The notes under the pieces: generated by a model
Told to the model about the DNA's origin: nothing
Seen by the model: the letters and a program-made list of their open reading frames with translations, nothing else
Databases searched by the model: none
DNA from: Lasiodiplodia sp. COLG20
Lineage: Eukaryota; Ascomycota; Dothideomycetes; Botryosphaeriales; Botryosphaeriaceae
Assembly: GCA_009801085.1 (NCBI GenBank)
Contig: VNWV01000001.1
Coordinates: 7,254,001 to 7,318,000 of the forward strand
Length of the DNA stretch: 64,000 bases
Reading direction: 5' to 3'
Shown: positions 11,601 through 22,637 of the stretch, in pieces
Numbering within the stretch: the first letter of the stretch is position 1
How the letters are laid out: the number at the start of each line of letters is the position of its first letter
Made by a program: the position numbers and the translations under genes

Positions 11601-13001
11601 GGCCTGGACTTGACGATCGTTTTGCTCAGGAAACCATAGAGATTGAAGACAATCTGCATCAATGTAAGCTGATTAGCAGTACAGGAGAAAGGATTCCACT
11701 CACCTCTCTCGTCTTTGCGAGGATCATACTGCGGTAGAGTTGAATTCCCACATGTTGAATTGTCGATGACTTCTGTAAGTCGATAACGCACGTGTTCATA
11801 CACCTGATCATGCACTCCATTCAATTTCACCATATTGCTGTGGGTTCGTTGTATTGGGAAAACAGAATGAACTCCGTCATCAAACGCTTTGCCTTGCGTG
11901 GCCGAATCTGCGCTGACAAGAATTTCATCGGGCCCACACATAGACCAGGACCCGTCAGCCTACTCAATCAGTCAGCCTTTCCGCACACTTGAACTGTTTG
12001 ATTATACAATTCTTGGGGTATTTCTTGAGTCCTCCGCGATGCCAGCTGTCAAGCCTTGATTAGGTTGACATACCTGTTGTCGTGCTGTTGGAGATTTCAG
12101 GGTCTCGTAAAAGTTGACCATGACCGTAGATGTGAAGCCCCGGATAAATCTCTCGCTGATTGTGCGAAGATCAGCTGAATTTTGATTGTCCAACGCGTAT
12201 ATCATCCTCCTATTTGTAATATCACGATTCATATTGACAAGCGATTCGATATTCATTCCTTGGTTGGGGACACCGAAAAAGAAGAGTGCTCGCAAAGAAG
12301 CAATGCTATGTTGATCCTCGTCGTCTTGAGAATCGACCATAGTATTGAGAGCCTTCATGAATCACGTCAGCGGAGATTTGAGTACAACAATCGGTAAGAC
12401 GTACGGCCTTAACAATGATACCACCGAGGCTATGTGCAATGAACACGAGATGCTTCTGGCGCGCAGTCTGCCTGAGGGTGGCAAGGCTCTTGCGGAAGGT
12501 GTTCGCAATATCGAAAATGTTTTGGAACGTGTGGCTTCTAGGTGAGGTATCATAGCCGTATATGAATATACGAGCTTGCTTGAAGTCTAAAGACAGGTCG
12601 TCTCGCAACCACATGCGCCTCCTTCCAGTTTGCTTGAAAGACCCAAATGCATGACCGTTGAGTCCGCTTACAGCCACGATGTCAATCTCGCATTGGTCGT
12701 CTGGAGTTGTATGGAGAGGCGTAAACCCTTGGAAATGGGTGTCAAGATGGAGTTGACGGCGGAATCGTGGGATTTCGATGAAGTAATCGAGATGTTGACC
12801 TAACGGGGTGGGAATCTCAGAGAAACTCAGCGTTGCGATCAATTCTTCTTTTCTTGTAGGGTTGCAAGCGAGGGAGTGAATCTCAATATCCACGTCTCCA
12901 CGGAGAGAAAACTCCTCAACAAGAACTTCCTGGATCTCCGCCTCTGTAAAGTCATCTGGTATTCCGCGAAGTCTGAAGCATTTGTCCTTGTCGGACACCA
13001 T
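8634..13001 (-). CDS. NLR-like protein: SesB-type hydrolase - NACHT - ankyrin repeats
   Basis: Paralogue of the gene at 1235-5900. Four exons join without breaking frame: 13001-12405, 12352-12074, 11959-11704 and 11653-8634, giving about 1383 residues. ATG 13001 was chosen because the open frame upstream starts only with TTG. The N-terminal ~100 residues resemble an RRM-like beta-alpha unit (FRLRGIPDDFTEAEI). The hydrolase elbow is AHSLGG. Walker A is GPPGAGKST and Walker B is LVDALDE. Ankyrin repeats fill the C-terminal 370 residues. Unlike its paralogue there is no clear C-terminal TM segment; the last codons include a GTACGT that could be a donor to a further small exon. The linker PTEGTCSWV before the NACHT matches PTEGTCEWL in the paralogue. 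Role in allorecognition or immunity is inferred. Confidence 0.88.
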
Positions 13002-13939
13002 TGTCGCAATTGTGGTCCGCAATCATGCGAAAAAACAAAATGTGGGTCGTCAGCTACGATGCGCGTCTGGGATGTCATGCAGAAAAAGGCAAAGGTGTGG
13101 GTGGAGGCTGTTTTTGAAGTCTGACAAGTCAGGGCAGCCTGGACTCAAAATACTATGCTTGTTTCTGCGCATACGAGTTAGCGAAGCGAAACTTGGGCAA
13201 CACGGTAGCAGGGTTCAAACTCTCGAGCACATAGAGTGAAGCCTCGCACTGACGGACGCAGTATCGTGGGAACAGACCCGACTCTCTCAACAAGAATGTG
13301 AGTTCTCATACATATTAGCTGATGCACGATGAGTTGTCAAAACTTAGTTTCAGCCTTGCAGGACGTCCACTGGTAGCGCCAATCGTTTGTAGGGTACAGA
13401 GATGTAGTGCAGCCAATGACTAGCGCGGAAAAAAGCAGGGCCCTAAAGAATACCGTAAGTTATTCCTTTTTTCTTTTAATAATAATGAAAAATAATATTT
13501 ATTAGTAGTTGAAGCAATCATCCGAATGTAAATGTGGAATTGATAATTATACATTCACATCCGGATGGTGCTTAAAGAACGGAGGCATAGTTACGCTATG
13601 TTGCAGCCTGTAGGGCCTTGCTATTCTTCGCGCTGGCCATCGGCTGAAGTATCCTATGTAATCACCAATCCATGCTGATATCCGAGATATTCTCGGCTGA
13701 GAGCCTGAAGTGGGGAGGAGGATAAGCTGGAATGCAATCGCGCAACCAATCGTGTTCGAAAGTGTAAGCTGTGGTTACCCCACATATTATGTTTTCAATT
13801 CTTGTGTCCAACCAGCATTGATTTAAGAACGTGAAAGTCCTCGACAAGGAGATGAGTTAGGTTGCGTAGTATCTTTTCTTTTTTTTTAATTATTACAAAT
13901 CTCTTTTTCGTTTTCATAAGGGATTCTCGACTCATGTAG
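13002..13939. other. Intergenic region with short AT-rich tracts
   Basis: No gene supported. A 100-base AT-rich tract (about 13450-13560) contains runs of T and A. Stops are frequent on both strands. Confidence 0.5.
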
Positions 13940-15822
13940 CTATCTGCGAGCACCATCGCCGGGCAACTCAATGTCCCGCGCACGGTAAGAATCCATCCGT
14001 CCCTCAGCCTCATGGACCAACGCCGGCACTTCCAACTCCAGTCTGATCGGCGACTCCAGCCGCGACCGCAGCAGCTCGTCTGCATCCTCAACCCGGTTCT
14101 CCGGTGCGCTCTCAAGCCCCGCCCTCCACCGCCACCGGCACCGGAGGACACATCCCACCGCAACAATCACAAGCATAAAAACGACAGCAGCGAGGCCGAT
14201 CGCCACCTTCGCCTCTGTCGAGAAACATTTTTGGTCCGCAACGATATTACAAGAAGAAGACGACGACGATGAGGAAGAAGAAGAATCAGATGCCTTACCG
14301 ACGTCCTCCAGCGGCCGCAGCACCTCCGCCCAACTCTCATACCACGCCTTCGTCTCGCCGACATCACCGAGGCTCGTCGCGCCCTCAGCAATCGTCCTGA
14401 CATCCTCGTCCGCAACCCCCGGCCCCGGCGCCTGCGCCAGCCAGGAGTACCCCGTCTCCCACTGCCGCGCGAAGAACGCCGCCTGCAAGAACGCGCGGCC
14501 CAGCACCGTCTGCGGGCTGTTGCGGCCGTCGCTATTTGCATTCGACGGGCGGCACGGGAAGTACGGCGTATCGGTGCGGATCTTGGGGATGTTGAGGGTG
14601 AGGTTGAGCAGGGCGAAGGGGACGACGATGTCGACGGGGGTGGCGGCAGAGCCGTTCTTGAAGGTGAAGGCGAGGTAGTGCGGGGAGGAGGTGATGGCGT
14701 GGTAGGCGGGGGAGGAAGTGTTCCAGAGGTACAGCTGGATGTTGGCGTCGAAGGTGACGGGCAGGTGCGCGGCGATGGCGTCGCAGGTGGTGCGGGGGAG
14801 GTAGAGGTAGGGGACGGCGGGGTCGGGTTGGGCGGAGAGGGGGGGCTTGGCTTTGGTGTCGCCGGGTTGGAGGAGGTGCGGGATGGGTGAAGGGGAGGAG
14901 GAAGAAGAAGAGGAGTTGAGGAAGGCGGAGCTGCCGTTGGCGACGCCGAGGGAGATGTCGCTGAGCCAGAAGTAGTCGTCTTGGACGGCAATGGGGCTCG
15001 AGATGGTGCGTGAAGCGTCGTAGCCGCCGAGGATGAGGCTGCCAGGGACGTTGTGCATCGCTGATCCCATGTGCAGCCCGAAACTCAACGATGGGTATGC
15101 GTGTTGCTTGTATCCATTCGAGAGTGCGTATTGCGACGAGATGGTGCCGTTTGTCGTGTTGTAGTTGAACAGCCCTGAAGAGCCGTGGAGTGAATACTGC
15201 AAAGTTAGCTTAAGGATCAGGATGAGTTCATCATTAAGCACTCACCAGTCCGGCATCGAGGGGGTAGTGGTTGTCATTTGCCAACGTCACGCTGACATTG
15301 TCGGCAACTGCTACCGCTGTCCCGTCCAGAGGTTTCGGCGTCCCGTGTTTTGAGTGCAATGTGAATCGCTCTCGTATAAATCGTAGACTTCCTTTCAATC
15401 CTGTCAGATTGTAGATGTATCCACCCTCGAACGTCAACAACGAAGAAGTCGTTATCGCCGCACTATCTCTGTCGTTGTCGAGGCTCTGGTTGTTGGAGCC
15501 CGCCTGCAGGCTATTGTTCGAGGTCGAGCAGCCTGCTGCGCCTGACCCGTAATTTGTGGCGTTGATGATGATCGAGAACTCTGAGAGAGCGGGGTACATG
15601 GGTAGGTATTGCTCGGGAAATCCTGTGGATACGTTTAAGGAGTTCCAAGGTCCATCTAGGTTCACTAAAGGATGTAAGCAGAGTATAATAACCACGGGGA
15701 CGGTGCTTCGTACCACTACTCTCAGAGAACGCCATTGAAAAAGGCAGCGTTTCTCCAACCGCTGAAACTGCAAAAGCCAAGACGAGGCTTGGGGGTATCG
15801 ATGATTGAATTGAACTGAACAT
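13940..15822 (-). CDS. Aspartyl-protease-like (A1 fold) membrane-anchored protein, catalytic dyad missing
   Basis: Three exons, 15822-15714, 15664-15246 and 15196-13940, encode about 594 residues. The first ~25 residues form a signal peptide (SLVLAFAVSAVGETL). The body has the pepsin-like landmarks GGYDASR and a C-terminal lobe with several N-glycosylation sequons. Neither DTG/DSG active-site motif is present: the first lobe has NVSTGFPEQYLPMY and the second has DPAVPYLYLP where Asp-Thr/Ser-Gly is expected. A Ser run precedes one TM helix (GLAAVVFMLVIVAVGCV) and a charged cytoplasmic tail of about 65 residues. This matches a common fungal family of non-canonical A1-domain surface proteins. 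It may be a cell-wall sensor or binding protein rather than a protease. Confidence 0.8.
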
Positions 15823-15922
15823 TGTAGGAATGAATGGGATGCTTCCGGATTGGGTATCAAAGTGGAGAAGGAAAGATGGGAGATATTGAAACTCAAGAGA
15901 GGCCCTTATCTATTTGCCATGG

Positions 15923-15928
15923 TATATA
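15923..15928 (-). promoter_or_regulatory. TATA box of the aspartyl-protease-like gene
   Basis: TATATA about 100 bases upstream of the ATG at 15822, within a stretch reading TTATATACC on the minus strand. Confidence 0.45.
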
Positions 15929-18563
15929 AGCCGAGTCATACAAGCTCGGCTACTTGTTGCTAAAGCCACGACCATTCCTGATCCCAAGACAGGGAGGGAG
16001 GCCGAGGCAGACTGATTGTAAGCAGATCCTTTCCCAGAAATTATGTAACTCATCATATCATTGGGAGTTACGTATCGAGAGTATATGCGGTTTGATTGGT
16101 AGCTGACGTGCATGTCTTGGCAAGTGATGGAGGAATCCTATCCTAATTCTTTGGTACAGGAACCGAGCTAGGATCCGTGAAAGGCTCACCGGGCGTAACG
16201 CCACGCACAGTAGTGCAATGTTGTCAAAGACTAGTGCTTACAGATCGAACGCCGACTACTGCCTACTAGCAACCAGCCGCAATAAGATGATTCTCTACTA
16301 GGCTTTAAGGCCACCTGGTATGGTCTGTATAGTTGAAATCAAGGGTAAGAGATAGGTAAACGAAAGATAAAGTCTATCTACAACGTATTAAGTGGCTACA
16401 GAGGTATGCGACAAGTCTACTCCCTCAATAATTGTGTGGTGGTAAGTTCTGGGTTGGCCGCGGGACCTAAGATCCTACCGAGGTCAACCTTTCATCACAG
16501 ATCCTTCAGCAGCAGCCTCTTCCATAGATCAACTAGATGGCCGTTTCCTACTGTCATTTGTATTGGTCTGGGCACCCTCGACGTTGCGACAAATCGATCC
16601 CTTACATTTGTCGGTTTTGTGGTCGAGTAGGCCGCAACCTGTTTATCCCACTCGTCATATGCAGCTTGTACGCTCAGTTATTGTGAATTCTTTGCTCTAT
16701 TATTCCAACAAAGTCATTCTGATGGCTCTGAGAAAGGGGCAACTGAATTCTACGAGACATCAATTCGGGAGCTTCCAGGTGCCTGCATGCCCAGAAAACG
16801 CTAGTGTAGGCAAGGCGAGGGGCAGAGATAGAGCAGACGCTTGAACGCCTGGTTGCGCTTGGACAGTAAATCTTGGTGGTGGAAAGAACCCCGCAAACAT
16901 TCTCGAACGAAAGCGTTCCCGGTATGCTTGTCGTCATATTCCACAAGATGTTTATTTCGAAAGTTTGGATTACTCTTGGATCATGTGTTGAAGGTCGTCC
17001 CACAGAGAGTCCTTTATCAACAAGATTGCGATATTGCGAAATGAATAGCTGTAAAACATATCCGTGTTTGATAACGTATCCCAATCGGCTGGTGAGTCTT
17101 GTTGTATGTATAAAAAACATTGATCGATGAGTCTTGGAGTTTCAGCTTTCCTGTGATCTGAATCCCATCGGCAAAGGTTTTCGGAACCATTCTGGCCAGA
17201 TAGCCTCCTGTCAGTAACGGTCCCGGCTGATCAGTGATCGGCACTTTCACTGCAAGGGCATTCATCAGGGAGGTTCCCAGGCGCCAAGACCAGCGAATAA
17301 CCGAATCCCGCATACAGCTGCAGCTAGCTGCTGTCAGCCAAGGGCGATTCGCGGGGGCGGGTGTTCGGCGCATCTAGCACAATCGGCGACTCTAGCGCCC
17401 CGAGCGGCTTCAACGCCTCAAACGCCTCCAACGCCTCGAGCACATTTAGCAAGTTTCGCACTTCTAGACAATTCTATATATAGAACTTGGAGATTCAGTT
17501 AAAATTATTAGATATTTAGAAAACGCAATAGAGCGACAGCTCTATGGAGAGAAATACTATTAAAAAACCCGTCGAGATTTAAGCATTTCATCAAATTTCT
17601 ATGCCGGCGTTCATACCGGCATATGATTTTTCGTTATGCGCGCACGAACTCTACTAACTGTACTAAACCATTCCAACTGTACTAGAGGCGCAGGAGGCGC
17701 CGGCGGCTAGACTCGAGGAATGCTGGAGTGCGTAGGGCTGAGCCCGGCATCCCCCGGCCGGCCGGCGGTGGCGGCTCTGGAGGCTCTAGCGGCAACTCGA
17801 ATTGCTTTTTTGCTTATACGCCCAGCACTAGCTGCTGCTGTTAGCTGCTGCTAACAGGCAGGGAGTTTTTCTGACGTAGTTTTATCTACCGGCGCGAAAT
17901 GCTATTTCTTCACTAGAATGTTTGATCGCGGTCCGGTTCCAAAATTTGGCCTGTCCACACATCAATAGCAGCCAGGAAGCTTCTGTTGGTATAAGAACGG
18001 TCTTCATGCCGTTTGGAGAATTCTGACATCCATCTGGGCATGATGCGAACCGTTTCGTTACTGCAAGTGTTTCACTAAAAAACCGCCAATTCCTACCCAC
18101 GTTTCACCATCACTCCGTATCAGCCATGCGGAGAGATTCTTCCGTGAGACTTTATCGGCCACTACCGGTAGTACAGACGGGGAATTCCAATTACGTTGAC
18201 AAAACACTGATACGGGTTTAATTTACGTTTTTTGTGCATTCTGGAACCAGCATTACAAGAATCACATTAGTATCCATGAAGCTAAGTGCTGGTGATGCCT
18301 ACCAGTAAGTGATTTGTGGTATGCTAACTGGCGAGAAGATGCTGGGCCGCTTGGTCACTAATCTTCGTTGCTTCCTTGACTTTGTATAGTTCATACACAT
18401 GTGAAAGAAACAGGCACAACAGAGGTGGTACTAAATAATCAAGGTAGCTTGGCTAATTACCCTTGACGCTAATTACTGCCGCGTGATCACCTAAGTTTCA
18501 TTGCGGAACCTTTTGGGGACAGATTATAGAAAGGAAGGCTACAACACCATACAAGATACAGAG
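15929..18563. other. Gene-poor, repeat-bearing stretch
   Basis: No intact gene is supported over 2.6 kb. Minus-strand open fragments at 17373-17017 and 17120-16674 overlap in different frames and look like remnants of a coding sequence I cannot name. A GC-rich block at 17340-17870 holds 9-base direct repeats and perfect hairpins and is listed separately. Another open fragment lies at 18100-17882. Together this suggests a decayed transposon or gene remnant. Confidence 0.4.
17340..17870. repeat. GC-rich repeat block with direct repeats and hairpins
   Basis: Near 17407-17440 the unit AACGCCTC(N) repeats three to four times at 9-base spacing. An 8-base inverted repeat TATGCCGG / CCGGCATA with an 8-base loop lies at 17600-17623. 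A 6-base hairpin GTTAGC / GCTAAC lies at 17840-17855. GGCCGGCCGGC lies near 17756. Read on the minus strand, the 9-mers give a Leu-Glu-Ala-type peptide repeat, as in a low-complexity ORF fragment. Base composition is clearly higher in GC than the flanks. The origin is not identified. Confidence 0.45.
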
Positions 18564-20960
18564 TTAAACAATATAGATTGTGCTGTGTCTTGGAGTGGGA
18601 GGTTCCAGCTTATATAGTGATTCCTGATCGTCCTTGATGATCCCCATCCCAATTCTTTCAAAAATGCGACTAAATTGAATACCGGCTGCAAGTCTTTCAC
18701 TTTCGAGCGTGGGAACCTCCCTAAGAAGAAGAACTGTGAGATGGTACCGTTTACCCATATATTTGCAAAATTTGGACTGATAAACGATAATCGCTTAGGA
18801 ATTAAAGTCTTTGGTCTCGCTAATTCCGTCGAGGAAAATGTTGCTGGTGCCTTCAATGCGAACGCAAACAAGTTTTCCGTGTCTCTTGACATGATACTCA
18901 ATGTGTAGTACGCATCTGCTTTGACGAACTCCGACTCGTGCAATAGTGCCTTACACCACCAGACATGGCCTTGAAACTCCCGAGATTCCCACAAAGATCA
19001 TCTCAAGAACGTTGAGCTTCATCCTGGAGACCGTCCCCTTTTCAGGATGAAAAATCTTACTAATTTCAAGGCGGCAGAAACTGATTGGATAGCGAGACCT
19101 TGCCCAGCTCCAGGTTGGTTTGATTTCGCAGAACGCGAGGCTTTCCCGCATGGCAGAGAATGTCTCCTCATGAATTCTGATAGATACCTCGGTTTGAAGC
19201 TGACTACCACAAATCTCAGGCTCGTGGGGCTCTTCACAAGCAATGTCTCTCCGAAGAGGGGCGCTCAGATCTCCAGATAGACTCCAAAGGTTGATCGAGG
19301 AAGAATGAATCATACTTGACCCGTTTGTATCCCGAAGAGAGTTGAACCAGGTAAGCCCATTGTAGAAATCGTGTTCCCATAGGCCAAACATGTATTGACA
19401 TTGAAACAATGGTTGGAAGAGGTCGCTTAGTCCTTGAAATGCGATAAATCGGTCGGTTTCGTATGTGAACCTTCTCAGACAGTAATCGATGATGAGCATA
19501 TCCCATACTTCGAGGAGTTCCGATTGCGAAAGGTCAGCCTGAGAAACTTTTGCAAAATCAGACAAGCTCAGAAATGAGCCGCAGCTCCCGGGTTTGTTCC
19601 AGATCCAGCCATGCTCGGAGAGCGCGTATTGTCGGCATTCCAGGAAAATCTCATCGTGGCCATTGTGGAGAACTCTCGGCGACAAGAGGCGTTCTTGCAG
19701 AGTCCATCCGCGTGTTGCTAGAACTGAAGACAAATAAGCTTCGGTGAATGCACCAGCCGATCCAGCTGCGGGTTTGGCCTTAAGATAAGATGTGGGATTC
19801 TCTCCTGGAATCGGAATGCGAATATCGTGCACGGCACGCTCAAATAACCCATAGTTACTATGTGGTGCTTTAAGTGCCGAAATACAGACAAAAGCTGACT
19901 GGTATACCAATCTCATGGTACCTGCTTCTCTCCTCCAGTCTTCTGGGTCTCTCTGTATGATGCAAAGTGAATCTATCCAGAGAAAGCGAATACCCAAATG
20001 CCTGACGAGCAACACAGTATCCGCAATGGTCCTGGGCAAAATGTTGATGTCAATACCAATCCTGTAGTCCTCGAGTCTGTCTTTCAACAGAAAATGGTTT
20101 TCATCGCCTGCGCCCGAACAATAGATCAGGGTAGCGTATTTTTCCGATCGTACCTCTTCCCTTAGAGCAAGCCGAAGGATTGGATCTGCAAGTGTGCCAA
20201 TGTCGAGGAGCCTTGTGGGCAGGAAATTGGATGGTGGTTCAGGGTCGCAGCAATGATTGTGGACGCATAACTCAATCATGCTCTTGGCGTGGGAAGCAAT
20301 GGCACCAATATCGTCCCTTGAAGCTATTATTTTGCGTTGCCATCGAGCTATGTTTATCAGCTCATTAGAGTTGACCTCAGCACCTCGGAGCATAAGCACA
20401 GATCCATCGACCGTCTCATAGTAGTCCTCAGAATCTCGGCGAATAGCTACAGCTATATTGGTCATCCCACTGAACTGGATACCACAGCAGACGGGGTAAA
20501 TATTGCTCATGGAGATGTCTCAGACGAGAAAAGACCTTCCAATATCCTCAAAGGATTTCTCTGAAGACTCTCCCGTAAGTATGTGGAATTCCTTTTCATT
20601 GACTTGAAATGAAATCAAGTGATCCGAGGACATTCGAGAGTTGCACGCCACAGCTGCTATCGCCGCACAAAGGCCACAGCTTTGATTCGCCGCATTTCGT
20701 TGGGTGATGCCGATTTCTTGGTGCTTGAATACAGTGGCTTGTTCTTGCTCGGGCTCCCTGGAAGATTGATCCCACTTGACTGATTTTGCCATGATGGTCA
20801 TCCAACGGGTGGCATGGGAAGTCTGGGCTGGAGGTATCCCATTACTGAAGCCATTATTGCGCCACTGGGATAAAAAGTCAGTGCACAGCTCGCAAAGTGT
20901 TGTCGACATTCTGTCGTGAACAAAAGATGTTTCCCTGTCAAGTTCGTGGTGCTGGCGCAT
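18564..20960 (-). pseudogene. HET-domain (heterokaryon incompatibility) gene with three in-frame stops
   Basis: One reading frame runs from ATG 20960 (or 20909, MSTTLCELC) to TAA at 18564 and encodes a HET protein. The N-terminal zinc-type cysteines CELC and CGLC are present. HET-core motifs include YATLIYCSG, LWIDSLCIIQ and RGWTLQERLL. The usual C-terminal end reads LERLAAG...FERIGMG with minor differences. It is interrupted by TGA at 20522-20520, TAA at 18953-18951 and TAA at 18797-18795. The first stop could lie inside a 51-nt intron (20525-20475, GTCTGA...CAG) that preserves frame. The second could be removed only by a 39-nt intron. The third has no plausible intron. Both TAA codons could come from CAA by C-to-T change at CpA, the RIP signature. 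I read it as a recently decayed gene, though a truncated protein ending at 18951 remains possible. Confidence 0.75.
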
Positions 20961-21348
20961 AATCAGCTTAAGAACTTTTGTAGCATGGCCTGCTGCCTGC
21001 CAGCGCACAGGTCTTCAGCCTCGTATACTACTCCCAATTAGGCTAGATGGCACGACTTTCTCCACACCTTGGGCTGCTGAAAAGAGTTGAGATAGGGAAT
21101 GTCTGTACGAGGTCTTGTCCTAGCACATCAGTGCTGCTGATTAAATTTTCAGACTCATGGAAGATGATCACAAGACACATTGGTATGAATGACAGGTTTT
21201 AGTGCAAACAAAAAGAATTTGTTTTGATTTGCTAAGCTTTTAAGGAATGCTGAACCGCTGAACCATGACCGACGTTGTTTTTTTTAAACTATGTAGAACT
21301 CATACAGGAGAGAAATGAACGAAACACATGACCCATGAGCACGACACT
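20961..21348. other. Intergenic region between the HET locus and the CVNH gene
   Basis: No gene supported. It contains the probable HET promoter and the 3' flank of the CVNH-domain gene, with a T8 run near 21280. Confidence 0.5.
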
Positions 21349-22485
21349 CTAGTCAAGGTACTTCAGGTGACCACCCTCGTTGGTAATCTTCTCAGACAAG
21401 ACAAAACGACGGCGATGCATGGTGCCATCAACCTTGCGCAGGTCGGCAACCATAACATTGCCGCTGTCAACAATCTCCCAGCGCTCGGCGGTGCCAGAGA
21501 AGTTGCCCGTCTGGCCGCGGTGGACCCACTGGAACTCGCCATTACGGTTGGTGATGATCTCATCGAGGTCGATGCGGCTCTCCTGGAAGCGGCCACCGCC
21601 GGCGTCGCAGTCGGCGATCAGGAAGCAGTGGTTACCATCAGACCACAAACGAGGGCTGCGGGACGACAGGTGGTAGTTGCCCCCGTGCATCTTCTGGTGG
21701 TGGCCAGCATGCGAGTCACCGCCACCCATGGGCTGCTGAGGGGGCGGCGCATGGTGCTGCTCCTGCTCCCTGCGGCGACGATCTTCCTCCTCACGCCTGC
21801 GGCGATCCTCGTCTTCACGGCGACGCCGCTCCTCGTCGTCGTGGCGGTGACGGTTCTTCTCGTCCTCCTCACGACGACGGCGTTCCTCTTCCTCACGGCG
21901 GCGCTGCTCCTCTTCCTCCTTCTTCTTCTTCTCCTCCTCCTCTTCCTTCTCGTGCTTGCGGTGGTGGGCGTATCCGAGCGCGGCACCACCGAGCGCGAGA
22001 CCGAGGGCACCGGCGGCGCCGTAGCCCAGCATCTTCTTCCTGCGCGCGCGATCGGCGTCGCGCGTTGTCTCCTCGTCGCTCTCGTTGTCCGACTCATCGC
22101 TCTTGTCGTCCTCCTTGCCGTCCCAGCCGACCTGGTCGCGGTCGAAGCGCTCGACGCGCTTGACGCGGAACTGCTCGCCCTCGCCGACGCACACGTCGTA
22201 GCAGCGCAGCGTCTTGCAGTTGATCTCGTCGGCGTAGATGGCGTCGGCGTTGACCGTGTGCGCCGTGATGGCTCGGTGCGGCGACTGCGGGTAGTTTTGC
22301 GGGAGGAGCGTCTCCTGGCGCGAGATTTGGGCCTTCTGGCAGGTGACGCGGCGCGCGTAGATGACGCGGGCGTTGATGTTGGACGCGGTTACGGAGCGGG
22401 CGTACAGGTCGCCGCGGACGGTGTAGCTCTGGCGGTGGATGGAGCTCTGGCCATCGTCGACCACGGCGGAGGGGTGGTTGCCCAT
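21349..22485 (-). CDS. CVNH-domain protein with beta-repeat head, glycine-rich helix and coiled coil
   Basis: Single-exon 378-residue protein. The N-terminus MGNHPS fits an N-myristoylation signal. Residues ~20-110 carry repeats such as ASNINARVIYARRVTC and AHTVNADAIYADEINC that suggest a short beta-solenoid. An acidic stretch follows, then a glycine-zipper helix GYGAAGALGLALGGAALGY, then ~90 residues of Glu/Arg/Lys-rich coiled coil. The last ~110 residues are a cyanovirin-N homology (CVNH) domain: GGNYHLSSRSPRLW, IDLDEIITNRNGEFQW and a second-repeat segment ending in LKYLD. CVNH domains bind oligomannose glycans in characterised members. The combination points to a membrane-associated lectin-like protein; the localisation is inferred. 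Confidence 0.85.
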   Translation of the reverse strand: MGNHPSAVVDDGQSSIHRQSYTVRGDLYARSVTASNINARVIYARRVTCQKAQISRQETLLPQNYPQSPHRAITAHTVNADAIYADEINCKTLRCYDVCVGEGEQFRVKRVERFDRDQVGWDGKEDDKSDESDNESDEETTRDADRARRKKMLGYGAAGALGLALGGAALGYAHHRKHEKEEEEEKKKKEEEEQRRREEEERRRREEDEKNRHRHDDEERRRREDEDRRRREEEDRRRREQEQHHAPPPQQPMGGGDSHAGHHQKMHGGNYHLSSRSPRLWSDGNHCFLIADCDAGGGRFQESRIDLDEIITNRNGEFQWVHRGQTGNFSGTAERWEIVDSGNVMVADLRKVDGTMHRRRFVLSEKITNEGGHLKYLD

Positions 22486-22631
22486 GTTGGCGGATGGAAG
22501 GAGAGTGGACTGAGTAGAGATAGAGTAGTGATTGAGCAGTAGGATGGATAGTAGGATGAGTGGTGGGGTGTGGGAGTGATGTGTTTAAGGGTCTCGGTGA
22601 GGTGAGCGGGGGAGGGGCAGCTAGAGCTGAC

Positions 22632-22637
22632 TTTATA
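22632..22637 (-). promoter_or_regulatory. TATA box of the CVNH-domain gene
   Basis: TATAAA on the minus strand about 150 bases upstream of the ATG at 22485. The intervening leader is CT-rich on the coding strand. Confidence 0.45.

Noticed and set aside
17600..17623. Helitron-type 3' hairpin
   Set aside because: The hairpin is real, but no CTRR end or Rep/helicase coding sequence is visible nearby.
21328..22542. 404-codon plus-strand frame opposite the CVNH gene
   Set aside because: Low-complexity Leu/Val/Ala sequence caused by the complementary coiled-coil codons; no domain.
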